The notes: generated by a model from the letters alone, not told the origin. A stretch of DNA of 64,000 nucleotides from Gammaproteobacteria bacterium (GCA_041395725.1 JAWKZW010000001.1:3602501-3666500); one strand, 5' to 3'. Positions 26,398 to 34,090 are shown, counted from the first letter of the stretch. Translations and numbers: made by a program.

Positions 26398-26624
26398 CTG
26401 ATGTCTTCCTAATACAGTCAGATCAGCCCCCTTCGATTCGTGCGCAAAGGGGGAAATCTATAATGCTCACGCGCATCGCTGAGAAGTAACGCTACGCCTC
26501 CGCCGCGCTGTATCTCCTCGTTGAATTCTACCTGGGCTTCTCCACTACGCGCGCCATCAGGTTGGAGTCGGCACCTGTTCCGACGAATGTCATTATCCAC
26601 GCCGTCGCCGCAAGTCTTTGGCTT

Positions 26625-27485
26625 TCATTGTGCGTCTGTTAACAGGAAGCTGAGGATCGGTTCGGTCTGATTGACAATCATGTGCCCCAGCTGTTCCTGA
26701 TACGCCACATCGATCCGGCAGTCCAGTTGCGCCAGGCGCTCCCTGGTGTCGGTGAAATCGAAGAAGGCATCCTGTCCGCCGGCGATCAACAGTGTCGGAG
26801 CGGTGATTGCCCGCAGAGCGTCATCACTGAACCGCTTGAAACGGACCACTCGGGGTCTGAAGTGCTTTTGAATCAACGACTGATAATCCAGGTATTTCTG
26901 TAAGCCCTGCTCAGTTGGCTGGTGGTCCGCCCCTGTTACCAGTGACCGCAGACGGCGTTTTCCCCAGGAACCTAGCAATAATAAGAACATGGCTTTGAAA
27001 ACGAGACTGTGTTTCTGTCTGCCGATACCGGCCGGACACATCACCACCATGCGCTCGACCCGTCCCGGCCTGCGGCTGGCATAATCCAGCGCCAGCCAGC
27101 CGCCCAGTGAGATTCCCACGAGACTGGCCGACGTTAGTCCCAGCGTGTCGAGCAGGTCATCCAGCCATTCGGCATAGGCGTCGCTGTGAAGATCGGGGCG
27201 CGATTCGGCACTGCACCCGGGCTCGCCTATGATATCGATGGCGAACAGTTGAAAGTGTTGTTGCCAGCGTGCCGCGTCGTTCATCCAGATCAGCGAATTG
27301 CTCATGGAACCGTGTAGCAGAACCAATGCCGGTTTGTGTTGGTCACCGCAGCGGAGAACCGCTGTCTTTCCCTGTCGGGTCTCAATGGCGAGGCGTTCAA
27401 AGGGCCCGGGCCAGGCACGCAGAAATTCCTCGTAGCGTGACAGGATCAGTTCCCGGCCTTGCGGAGAGCGGTAAATTGGTTTCAT
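26625..27485 (-). CDS. Alpha/beta fold hydrolase
   Basis: A 286-residue soluble hydrolase of the alpha/beta superfamily. The oxyanion HG is in LVLLHGSMSN near residue 58, and the nucleophile elbow is GISLGG near residue 123. A late Asp (GGQDAFFDF) and His (EQLGHMIVN) complete the triad. Substrate cannot be read from the sequence. It lies one base downstream of the HTH gene (TGA-T-ATG), so the two are translationally coupled and the hydrolase is probably controlled by that regulator. It is inside the proposed tRNA-Arg island. Confidence 0.88.
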   Translation of the reverse strand: MKPIYRSPQGRELILSRYEEFLRAWPGPFERLAIETRQGKTAVLRCGDQHKPALVLLHGSMSNSLIWMNDAARWQQHFQLFAIDIIGEPGCSAESRPDLHSDAYAEWLDDLLDTLGLTSASLVGISLGGWLALDYASRRPGRVERMVVMCPAGIGRQKHSLVFKAMFLLLLGSWGKRRLRSLVTGADHQPTEQGLQKYLDYQSLIQKHFRPRVVRFKRFSDDALRAITAPTLLIAGGQDAFFDFTDTRERLAQLDCRIDVAYQEQLGHMIVNQTEPILSFLLTDAQ

Positions 27486-27486
27486 A

Positions 27487-27903
27487 TCAGGGTTCCCTGG
27501 TCAGGCGATCGATCATCTGCAGCACAGTCACGGTGGCATCCAGGCTGCCTATGACGATCAGTTTGAGGCGATTGCGTTCCGTATCGAACAGGGTTTCCAC
27601 GCGCAACGGCGCATCATCCCGATGTCCTTGCGCTGCCGTCATCAGCAGGTTGGCCAGTCGGCTGGCCGCTTCGTTACCGATCCCGTCCAACTCCACAATG
27701 CTGGAAACTTCCGCCCGTGGTGTCAGCTTGGTGGGACTGGCGTCGAGGGACCTGCCCAGGAACGCCTCAAGATCCTTACGTGCGATCCGGTATTGCTTGC
27801 CGATCCGGGTGCTACGCAGTCTGCCGTCCTTCACGTAACCGCGTACTGTTTTGACGTGCAGATCCAGCAGATCGGCAACCTGTTGCGTGGTATAGAGGGT
27901 CAT
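27487..27903 (-). CDS. Helix-turn-helix (excisionase/MerR-type) DNA-binding protein
   Basis: This protein has 138 residues. Residues 1-50 are a winged-helix domain of the excisionase/MerR type: TTQQVADLLDLHVKTVRGYV followed by GRLRSTRIGKQYRI and RKDLEAFLG. Residues about 68-138 form a second, unrecognised alpha/beta region with VSSIVELDGIGNEAASRLAN, which might sense a ligand or allow dimerisation. A Shine-Dalgarno AGGAAAAG precedes the ATG. The AT-rich upstream region carries two direct repeats 30 bp apart that could be its operator. Regulator of the coupled hydrolase is an inference; a recombination directionality role is possible but no integrase is present. Confidence 0.82.
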   Translation of the reverse strand: MTLYTTQQVADLLDLHVKTVRGYVKDGRLRSTRIGKQYRIARKDLEAFLGRSLDASPTKLTPRAEVSSIVELDGIGNEAASRLANLLMTAAQGHRDDAPLRVETLFDTERNRLKLIVIGSLDATVTVLQMIDRLTREP

Positions 27904-27972
27904 AGTCGTCTTTTCCTGTCTCGAATACTCCGTATAATTACCTATAAAACTCTATAAATCAATAAAAATAGA

Positions 27973-28015
27973 AATAATAAGGAATAATAGGGATTAATGG
28001 AGAATAATAAGGAAT
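27973..28015. promoter_or_regulatory. Direct repeats upstream of the HTH gene, possible operator
   Basis: AATAATAAGGAAT occurs at 27973-27985 and 28003-28015, with start points 30 bp apart (about three helical turns). A related GGAATAATAGGGATTAATGG lies across and between them. The surrounding 27915-28015 is far richer in A and T than its neighbours. Confidence 0.4.
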
Positions 28016-28113
28016 GTCCGGGTCCCTCCCGGGACTAAAATCGGGCCTCAACAGGTCCTGGTGTCAGACTGTTTGCACGCTGACAACGGGCGAGCAACAG
28101 TAAACACCGGGCA

Positions 28114-28440
28114 ATGATCACATCAGCAGGGAAGGGCAAGGGCAGCAAGAAAAAGCTGGCAGCAACCGACCTGGATGAAAGGCCGCCAGCCGAGCGCCAC
28201 GCTGCCATAACCGGTTTTTGTTCCTGCAAAAACGGCATACATGCCACTCCTGGCAATAATCTGGGCCCAGCGAGTGAAGCGGGTGATCGAAATCGACATC
28301 GAAACCTGCGAGAAGTGCCTGGATCCGGCAAGGATAACTGCCTGCCTGGAAGACCCGGTGGGTGATCCGACATATTCTGGAACATAGGGTAAAGAAGGCA
28401 CCTGTCACCCCAGGCACAGCCGCCGCAGATCAGGTTGTTT
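28114..28440 (+). pseudogene. IS91-family transposase, C-terminal remnant
   Basis: In one frame 28114-28212 encodes GKGSKKKLAATDLDERPPAE, then RHAAIT. After 49 extra bases (28213-28261) another frame continues WAQRVKRVIEIDIETCEKC, then ITACLEDPV. A further frameshift near 28360 is needed to read VIRHILEHRVKKA to the stop at 28439-28441. These strings match the C-terminal end of IS91-type HUH transposases (typically WAQRLKRVFNIDIE, IACIEDPVVI, ILEHL). At least two frame disruptions and loss of the N-terminal catalytic part show it is dead. Confidence 0.75.
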
Positions 28441-28541
28441 GATGGGGCCTGACTTACCAGCAAGAGGCAACGGAAAATTAAAGTCTGCCAAGGGGTGGGA
28501 TAAGCGTGGTTGAAAGCGCCAGCTTTCGGCGCAACTGAATG

Positions 28542-28562
28542 CCCCCAATCTGTGATTGGGGG
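28542..28562. other. Perfect 9-bp hairpin near the IS91 remnant
   Basis: CCCCCAATC at 28542-28550 pairs with GATTGGGGG at 28554-28562 around TGT, just downstream of GAAAGC/GCTTTC at 28512-28527. Such stems are usual at the termini of IS91-type elements, so this is probably what is left of an end. The bases from 28563 to 28763 show nothing further. Confidence 0.4.
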
Positions 28563-28763
28563 CTGGAGCGTTTGCCGGGGTGTTTGCGGCCTGGTAGCAA
28601 CCTCAGCCAGTGACGAAAGGGAATTGGTAGGGAATTGGCGAGCGAAAGCTATCGGATTCCTCAGAAATCTGGCTGCTACACAGGTTTCACCGCTCACGAA
28701 ACTGGAAACAATCAAGGATCGGGGATAGCCTTAATGCGTCCTGATAAGCAGATGCCTTAATGA

Positions 28764-29066
28764 ACGTCCGGACCGGCAGGTGAGAAATATCACCTGGCGG
28801 TATCCCTGGTGGGAGCCTGGCGGGAGACGCTTGGTGATCTGCATAACCTGTATGGCGTTACCAACGTTGTCAGCGTGAAGGACAGCGTGAAGGACAGCGA
28901 GGAGGGTGGCTTCGAATTTGCCCGGAAATTCCGGAGCGACAGTATCTTCGGTGTACTGAGCTACGTGGAGTATCCCCCCAGAACTAGCTGGAGTAATTTC
29001 GTCCCACCGCTGAGAAAACGGTACTGCCGGGCCGGATTTCAGCCGCTCTGCCAAAATCAGTGGTAG
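28764..29066 (+). pseudogene. speA: Arginine decarboxylase (speA) C-terminal remnant
   Basis: The frame encodes GEKYHLAVSLVGAWRETLGD, followed by LHNLYG, and later GGFEFARK and GVLSYVEYPP. This corresponds to the near-C-terminal part of biosynthetic arginine decarboxylase (family pattern LVGAYQEILGDLHNLFGD, then a DVL-YVQYDP ending). A TGA at 28761-28763 closes the frame upstream. The remaining 95% of the gene, including the PLP lysine, is absent, so this is a non-functional fragment. The repeated VKDS VKDS looks like a small internal duplication. Confidence 0.7.
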
Positions 29067-29244
29067 ATCCCTCTTCCGCCAGCCTCAACGGGTACGCCTG
29101 TTTCGAGCGTTAGGAGCCCCGGGTTCTCTGTGATATTCATGAAACCTTTCAATGATTTTGCTATATTCGCAGGCCAATCCAGAGAAGTCAGCAAAGCAGG
29201 GATTTCAACAAGCAGTTTTCATTTTTGTTTGCTCAGGAGTGTTC

Positions 29245-29718
29245 ATGTCTTATTCACTAAACGTTAACGGTCAGACCTACCAGGTCGACGTCGATGGCGA
29301 TACCCCGCTGCTGTGGGTGGTTCGCGATCACCTGGGGTTGACCGGCACCAAGTTCGGGTGCGGAATGGCGCAGTGCGGTGCCTGTACCGTGCATATTGAC
29401 GGGGAAGCCTCGCGCAGCTGCGTGTTACCGGTTTCCGCCGCCGCCGGCCGACAGATCACTACCATCGAGGGTCTCAGCAGCCCTGCGGCGCGAGCGGTGC
29501 AGGATGCCTGGGTCGAGGTTCAGGCGCCACAATGCGGTTATTGCCAGTCAGGGCAGATCATGTCGGCAGCGGCCCTGCTCGAGCAGAACCCTAATCCCAC
29601 CGAAGAACAGATTGAGTCGGCCATGTCCGGCAATATCTGTCGTTGTGGAACTTATTCCCGTATCAAGGCCGGCATCAGGCGGGCTGCCGGGGCGATCAAT
29701 GCCGGGGAGGTGGCGTAA
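29245..29718 (+). CDS. iorA: (2Fe-2S)-binding subunit of a molybdenum hydroxylase (IorA type)
   Basis: A 157-residue small subunit of the xanthine dehydrogenase superfamily. The plant-type ferredoxin [2Fe-2S] site is CGMAQCGACTVH near residue 43, and the second, helical [2Fe-2S] domain has CGYCQSGQ and NICRCGTYSRI. It relays electrons from the molybdenum site. The length and two-subunit arrangement, lacking an FAD subunit, match isoquinoline 1-oxidoreductase or aldehyde-type oxidases. ATG 29245 is preceded by AGGAG; a longer frame from 29152 has no such support. The stop overlaps the next start (TAATG). Substrate is not predictable. Confidence 0.92.
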   Translation: MSYSLNVNGQTYQVDVDGDTPLLWVVRDHLGLTGTKFGCGMAQCGACTVHIDGEASRSCVLPVSAAAGRQITTIEGLSSPAARAVQDAWVEVQAPQCGYCQSGQIMSAAALLEQNPNPTEEQIESAMSGNICRCGTYSRIKAGIRRAAGAINAGEVA

Positions 29719-31886
29719 TGGGTAAATTTCAGAAAACTCTGCAACCCCATGCACCGGCCAGGCGACAGTTTCTCAAGCTGGCGGGACTGGGCGGCGCCGG
29801 GCTGGTGATCGGCCTGCACCTCGAGCCACGAGCCGCGCTGGCCCAGCAGTCCGGGGCGGCCGAACTGACCTACAATGCCTTCGTCAGCGTCACTTCCGAT
29901 AACCAGGTCAAGGTGTTGATCAAGCATCTTGAGATGGGGCAGGGAATCTATACCGGGCTGGCAACCTGTGTCGCCGAGGAAATGGATGCGGACTGGGCTC
30001 AGATTGTCTGCGAACACGCTCCGGCAGACACTGAAAAATACGCCAATCTTGGTATGGGACTGCAGGCCACCGGTGGCAGCACCGGCATGGCCAACAGTTA
30101 CCAGCAGATGCGTGAAGCGGGTGCCGCGGCCCGTGCCCTGCTGGTGGCGGCAGCGGCGCAGCGCTGGAGTGTGCCGGTTGCCGATATCAGTGTGAGCGCC
30201 GGCGTAGTGCGCCACGGACCGCATTCAGCGACCTTTGGTGAGCTGGCCGCTGCGGCGGCCGCTCAGACGGCTCCCCCGGTCGATTCGCTGGTTTTGAAGA
30301 GCCCGACCGAATTCATCTATATCGGTAACCCCGATCTGCCGCGCAAGGATATCGGCAAGAACCGGGGCACAGCGCTTTACACCCAGGACGTGCAGTTGCC
30401 GGGTATGCTGACCGCGGTAGTCGCACACTCACCCAGATTCGGCGGCAAAGTTCGAAGCTTCGATGCCTCTGCCGCGCTGGCGGTACAGGGTGTTCAGGCG
30501 GTTTTTGAAATTGATTCCGGCGTTGCGGTGGTAGCACGGGATTACTGGACGGCCAGCAAGGGGCGGGAAGCTCTGACTATTGAATGGGACGACAGTAACG
30601 CGGAAATGCGCGGCAGCAAGGAGTTGCGGGAGCAATATGCATCCTTGCTTGAAACTTCGGGAACGGTGGCAGAGCAGGAAGGCAATGCCGATGCGATACT
30701 GGCAGCGGCCGGTGACTACCTGGAGGCCAGTTTTGAGTTTCCCTATCTCTCTCATGCCCCCATGGAACCCATGAATTGCGTCGCACAGATAAACGGCAAC
30801 AGTGCCGAACTCTGGTATGGATGCCAGTTTCAGACCATCGACCAGATGGTGGTCGCCGAAATGATCGGCGGCCGGCCGGAGGATGTGGTGATCCACACAC
30901 TGTTTGCCGGTGGTGGTTTCGGACGGCGGGCCAACCCGTTTTCCGATTACATCGTGGAAACGGTCAATATCGCCAGGCAGCACCCGGGCGTGCCCGTGAA
31001 GCTGGTGTGGTCCCGCGAGGACGATATCCGCGGCGGTTTTTACCGCCCGGCATTCATGCATAAGCTGACCGCCGCACTCGGTCCAGACGGAAAACCGCAG
31101 GCCTTCAAGGCCAGACTGGCAGGGCAGTCGATCATGGAAGGAACGCCGCTGGCGGAGATGTCCGTTGTGGAAGGAGTCGACGTGTCGTCGGTGGAAGGGC
31201 TCGTCGAGCTTGCCTATCATGTGCCGCACAGACTGGTTGAGTTGCACTCACCGAAGGTTGGTGTGCCGGTGCAGTGGTGGCGATCGGTGGGCAATACCCA
31301 TACTGCATTCAGCAAGGAGGTGTTTATTGACCTGCTGGCCCGCAAAGCAGGCGTCGACCCGGTCGATTACCGGCTGGCTCTGTTGCAGCACAACCCCAAG
31401 GAAACCGCGGTGCTCAAACTGGCGGCGGAAAAGGCCGGCTGGGGCAGGGCAGTTCCTGCCAACACCGGCAGGGGGGTGGCAGTGCATTCTTCGTTCGGGT
31501 CCAGCGTGGCAGAAATTGTTGACGTGTCGGTGTCCGGTGAGCGATTCAAGGTGGATCGCGTTGTGGCAGTTATCGACTGCGGCACCGTGGTCAACCCGGA
31601 TATTGTCAGAGCCCAGGTGGAAGGCGCTGTCGCGCTGGGCCTGTCGGCGGCGCTGGGCGACGAGTTGACCCTGACTGACGGTCTGGTGGACCAGAGCAAT
31701 TTCCATGACTATCAGGTCTTGAGAATGGGTGAGATGCCGGAGGTGGAGGTTTATTTTATCGACTCAGACCTGCCACCGACCGGGGTTGGCGAACCGGGGA
31801 CGCCGCCCATTGCGCCAGCCGTTGCCAATGCCCTGGCTGCTGCAACGGGCAAGACCTATACCCGATTGCCGCTTAAGAGCGTTTAA
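29718..31886 (+). CDS. iorB: Molybdopterin-binding catalytic subunit of a molybdenum hydroxylase (IorB type)
   Basis: This 722-residue protein begins with a Tat signal (ARRQFLKLAG followed by a hydrophobic run to about residue 45), so the folded heterodimer is exported to the periplasm. Molybdopterin contacts GGGFGRRAN and the catalytic Glu segment VGEPGTPP near the C terminus are intact. The family oxidises N-heterocycles or aldehydes at the molybdenum cytosine dinucleotide cofactor and passes electrons to IorA and then probably a cytochrome. No XdhC-like chaperone or cofactor gene is in the island, so maturation must come from elsewhere. Named by family resemblance; the actual substrate is unknown. 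Confidence 0.9.
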   Translation: MGKFQKTLQPHAPARRQFLKLAGLGGAGLVIGLHLEPRAALAQQSGAAELTYNAFVSVTSDNQVKVLIKHLEMGQGIYTGLATCVAEEMDADWAQIVCEHAPADTEKYANLGMGLQATGGSTGMANSYQQMREAGAAARALLVAAAAQRWSVPVADISVSAGVVRHGPHSATFGELAAAAAAQTAPPVDSLVLKSPTEFIYIGNPDLPRKDIGKNRGTALYTQDVQLPGMLTAVVAHSPRFGGKVRSFDASAALAVQGVQAVFEIDSGVAVVARDYWTASKGREALTIEWDDSNAEMRGSKELREQYASLLETSGTVAEQEGNADAILAAAGDYLEASFEFPYLSHAPMEPMNCVAQINGNSAELWYGCQFQTIDQMVVAEMIGGRPEDVVIHTLFAGGGFGRRANPFSDYIVETVNIARQHPGVPVKLVWSREDDIRGGFYRPAFMHKLTAALGPDGKPQAFKARLAGQSIMEGTPLAEMSVVEGVDVSSVEGLVELAYHVPHRLVELHSPKVGVPVQWWRSVGNTHTAFSKEVFIDLLARKAGVDPVDYRLALLQHNPKETAVLKLAAEKAGWGRAVPANTGRGVAVHSSFGSSVAEIVDVSVSGERFKVDRVVAVIDCGTVVNPDIVRAQVEGAVALGLSAALGDELTLTDGLVDQSNFHDYQVLRMGEMPEVEVYFIDSDLPPTGVGEPGTPPIAPAVANALAAATGKTYTRLPLKSV

Positions 31887-32150
31887 CCGCCCGCAGGGGA
31901 CACTGATTATTTAACAACTAAACGCACTGACATCATTCAAGGCAGGCTGGCGAATCAAAATCGAGCAATGCGGCAGGCTCTGCAATATTGCTCTATGGGG
32001 GTATGCCAAGGACCGGACGACTTCATAGATCTGGGATGTCACCATTTTGCCGGTCGAGGCCTGAAGGCGCGGTATGTCTTTTAACATCGCATCGATAAGC
32101 AGGATATCCTTAGTCGTTTCGTAAAGTATTTACAGTAGATCGGAAGCCAA

Positions 32151-32303
32151 TGTCGCGCATTGGCTTTGCTGTCAAACTACTACCATTTCCTCGTGCGGGT
32201 TGGGATCCAACCACTCAGTTTGCAACTATACAAAATGAACTGGCTTATCGGAATCAGGTGGACGCTCTTCATTACCTCGTTGCAGCGCAACCTGACCCGG
32301 TAA
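32151..32303 (+). pseudogene. Remnant resembling a REP-associated tyrosine transposase (Y1/IS200-like)
   Basis: The frame reads CRALALLSNYYHFLVRVGIQ, then PLS. This resembles the HUH region of the Y1 transposase family, usually a string like CHAYALMSNHYHFLLRVG-QPLS. The first His of the HxH metal pair is Tyr here, and after PLS the similarity fades before a TAA at 32301-32303. An overlapping frame begins at 32150 but has no recognisable content. Confidence 0.5.
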
Positions 32304-32311
32304 TTGCATTC

Positions 32312-32335
32312 AGGGAGCCTCTGACTAAGTATGAC
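32312..32335 (+). repeat. Solo end of the MITE-like element
   Basis: The 24 bp here begin AGGGAGCCTCTGACTAAG and resemble both ends of the 172-bp element at 4079-4250. No matching partner arm was found nearby, so it is probably a broken copy. Confidence 0.4.
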
Positions 32336-32442
32336 CACTGGAATAGGCCTCTGGTGCAGAGAATCAGCAGCAGGAAGTGGGTCAGCTATTCATTCTGAGA
32401 ACAGCAAAAGGCGGATCAATCGAGCGCGCAAATCAGCACAAC

Positions 32443-32490
32443 CGGCCTTCTAAGCCGAGGGTTACAGGTTCAAATTCTCTCGGCGTACCA
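32443..32490 (+). other. Truncated tRNA-Arg copy, putative attachment site
   Basis: The 31 bp 32443-32473 are identical to 26304-26334 in tRNA-Arg, from the anticodon stem into the T loop. The rest, through GGCGTACCA, differs by a few substitutions and one missing base. The D arm and 5' acceptor strand are absent and the T stem can no longer pair, so this is not a working tRNA. It lies in direct orientation 6,139 bp from the intact gene, as expected for the distal att site of an integrated element. Confidence 0.7.
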
Positions 32491-32519
32491 CTTCCTCTGA
32501 GGCGTACCACTTCCTCTGA
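32482..32519 (+). repeat. Tandem 2 x 19-bp duplication at the tRNA-Arg fragment end
   Basis: GGCGTACCACTTCCTCTGA occurs at 32482-32500 and again without a break at 32501-32519. The unit starts within the tRNA 3' end (GGCGTACCA), so the duplication lies exactly at the putative integration boundary. Confidence 0.85.
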
Positions 32520-32681
32520 AAAGAACGGGTTGACAGCCGCGCGACCCGACTCTCAAGTGATCCAGCTTTATTATCCAGATTCTGATGTAGATCAATACGG
32601 CCCGGGCCTGCCCCCGTAGACTCTGTACCCGTAGTATCACTCCTCGTGCTACAAATCACTCTACGGACATCTTGAGTGATC

Positions 32682-32770
32682 AATGCCCAGGTCAAAGTTG
32701 CAGGCTTAGAGGTGAAGTGAAGTACGATCTGCTCAGGCCGTAATTCATCTTGCCTCGTGACCTGGGCATT
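32682..32770. repeat. 89-bp unit with 13-bp perfect inverted ends
   Basis: AATGCCCAGGTCA at 32682-32694 is the exact reverse complement of 32758-32770, and ATTTTAT follows the second arm. Inside, GAGG and CCTC continue the pairing imperfectly. It may be a small RNA with terminator or a tiny non-coding repeat. Confidence 0.45.
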
Positions 32771-32865
32771 ATTTTATCTGCTTGATTTCCCCGAAATAGC
32801 TTAAGCATCTCTGTTTAATTGCCAGTTCATTGCAGCAATTAATCCGAGGTTCGTTACTCTCTCAT

Positions 32866-33810
32866 TCAGGCCTGCTGACTGTTGCTTGTTGGCAATCGTT
32901 CCAGCTGTTCTGCCGGACAGGCGATAATGTCGTCCTGGCCTTTCTGAAAGCGAAAATCGAATGGTATCAGCTGATATTCGCCACTTTGCCTCGCTCTGGC
33001 ATCCTTGCGGCGGGCTTTGCTGCCATCGGCCTTTCTCACGTCGAAAGTGAAAAACCGGTAATCCGGCGGAAACAGTGCCTCGAGTTCCTGCAGGGACTGA
33101 ATAGACAGATCGGCTCCGTAGGTGATCTCGCAGACGACGACGGGGCGCTGGCTTCCCAGGGTAAGCTGCAATCCGGCCAAGACTGATTTTTCGAATCCTT
33201 CCACATCAATCTTGATCAGGTCTACGGATTCAATCGCATGGGCCTGGAAAAAATCATCACCACGCTCCAGGGCCAATTCGCCAATACTCTTATTGCCTTT
33301 TTGTGTGGTACCGGCGTCGAAGGAGCCAATTCCCTCGTTACGCCCGGTTGGCGCATAAAAGGGCAGTCTCTGGGGCTGGTCACTCAACCCCACTGCGTGG
33401 ACCTGCAGGTTGGTCAGGTTATTAAGCGCGATCTGTCGCTGCAGTTTTTCACGCACTTTATCGTAGGGTTCGAAGGCGTGAACCTGTTCGGCGAGCAGTG
33501 ACATGAACAGTGCGTGCTGGCCGATATTGGCGCCGATATCGCAGAACACCGTCGGTGGTTTGTGAATAGCGGCCAGACAGTCCCGCAGGAAAAACAGCAA
33601 TGGCTTCTCGAAGGCGCCGTAATAGAACACGCTGAAGTCGATGGTATTGCGCAGATTGCCGGCATAGCGAAGCCCGAAAAAGTCCTTTTCGAACGGTGCG
33701 TCCGGGGCTTCGTCACCCGAGCAGATTATTTTGTAGACAGAGCGTCCGTATTCGGGCTTGAACCAGGGCTGATTCCAGAGAAACTTGCAGAGAGAAGTGG
33801 CAAGGCGCAT
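32866..33810 (-). CDS. FkbM family methyltransferase
   Basis: A 314-residue SAM-dependent methyltransferase of the FkbM group, whose members often methylate sugars or polyketide hydroxyls. Motif I is FCDIGANIGQHALFMS, followed by HAFEPYDKVREKL and a late KIDVEGFEKSVLAG, all characteristic. I chose the start at 33810 because a TATAAT box lies at 33852-33847, downstream of the alternative ATG at 33888. The target is unknown and no glycan or secondary-metabolite cluster is adjacent. It is the first intact gene after the putative island boundary and divergent from the phosphorylase gene. Confidence 0.88.
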   Translation of the reverse strand: MRLATSLCKFLWNQPWFKPEYGRSVYKIICSGDEAPDAPFEKDFFGLRYAGNLRNTIDFSVFYYGAFEKPLLFFLRDCLAAIHKPPTVFCDIGANIGQHALFMSLLAEQVHAFEPYDKVREKLQRQIALNNLTNLQVHAVGLSDQPQRLPFYAPTGRNEGIGSFDAGTTQKGNKSIGELALERGDDFFQAHAIESVDLIKIDVEGFEKSVLAGLQLTLGSQRPVVVCEITYGADLSIQSLQELEALFPPDYRFFTFDVRKADGSKARRKDARARQSGEYQLIPFDFRFQKGQDDIIACPAEQLERLPTSNSQQA

Positions 33811-33846
33811 CGTCTTGGTGTTCTTTTTTAGCGGTAACGGAGGGTG

Positions 33847-33874
33847 ATTATAGCCGGTTACTGTTATTAAAGAA
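33847..33874 (-). promoter_or_regulatory. Candidate promoter of the FkbM gene
   Basis: On the minus strand a perfect TATAAT (33852-33847) has a weak TTCTTT (33874-33869) 16 bp upstream. The start codon follows about 37 bp downstream. Confidence 0.5.
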
Positions 33875-34090
33875 TCCCGTGCGAACAAACCCCTTCAGCC
33901 TCACCTTGGTGAGCGAGGTCTAGTGAAGTCCGGCTTGATTGCACTGGGTCAAGCTCACTGCTGATTGCAATTGCCATTGTGCCGTGGCTGGTTTATGTTG
34001 CGGCTGACAGTGGGCTCCGGCAGCCTGTTTGTGCAATCGCTTCCGGGGTCGGCAGCTGGTTCCATCAGGGAATTCAAGAGGGATAACGTT

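Larger units (their letters stand above)
31887..32865. other. Degenerate interval with mobile-element and tRNA fragments
   Basis: No intact gene is visible. On the minus strand 32117-31911 is an open frame without a clear start that encodes TTKDILLIDAMLKDIPRLQA, then KMVTSQIYEVV; I do not recognise it, but its texture suggests a gene remnant. A perfect 9-bp hairpin AAGCCAATG/CATTGGCTT lies at 32144-32166. Separate entries describe the transposase remnant, the MITE-like end, the truncated tRNA-Arg, a 19-bp tandem duplication and an 89-bp inverted-repeat unit. Confidence 0.55.

Noticed and set aside
27487..27903. Calling the HTH protein a phage excisionase
   Set aside because: It has a second domain, is coupled to a hydrolase gene, and no integrase or phage gene is near; the HTH type alone is not enough.
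28035..28715. A 226-codon open frame on the minus strand
   Set aside because: It runs opposite to the IS91 remnant, has no ribosome site and its composition is that of an antisense shadow. The plus strand explains the sequence better.
32150..32398. An 82-codon plus-strand frame
   Set aside because: Its ATG is inside a hairpin and the recognisable transposase-like pattern is in a different frame, so I treat the region as a remnant.
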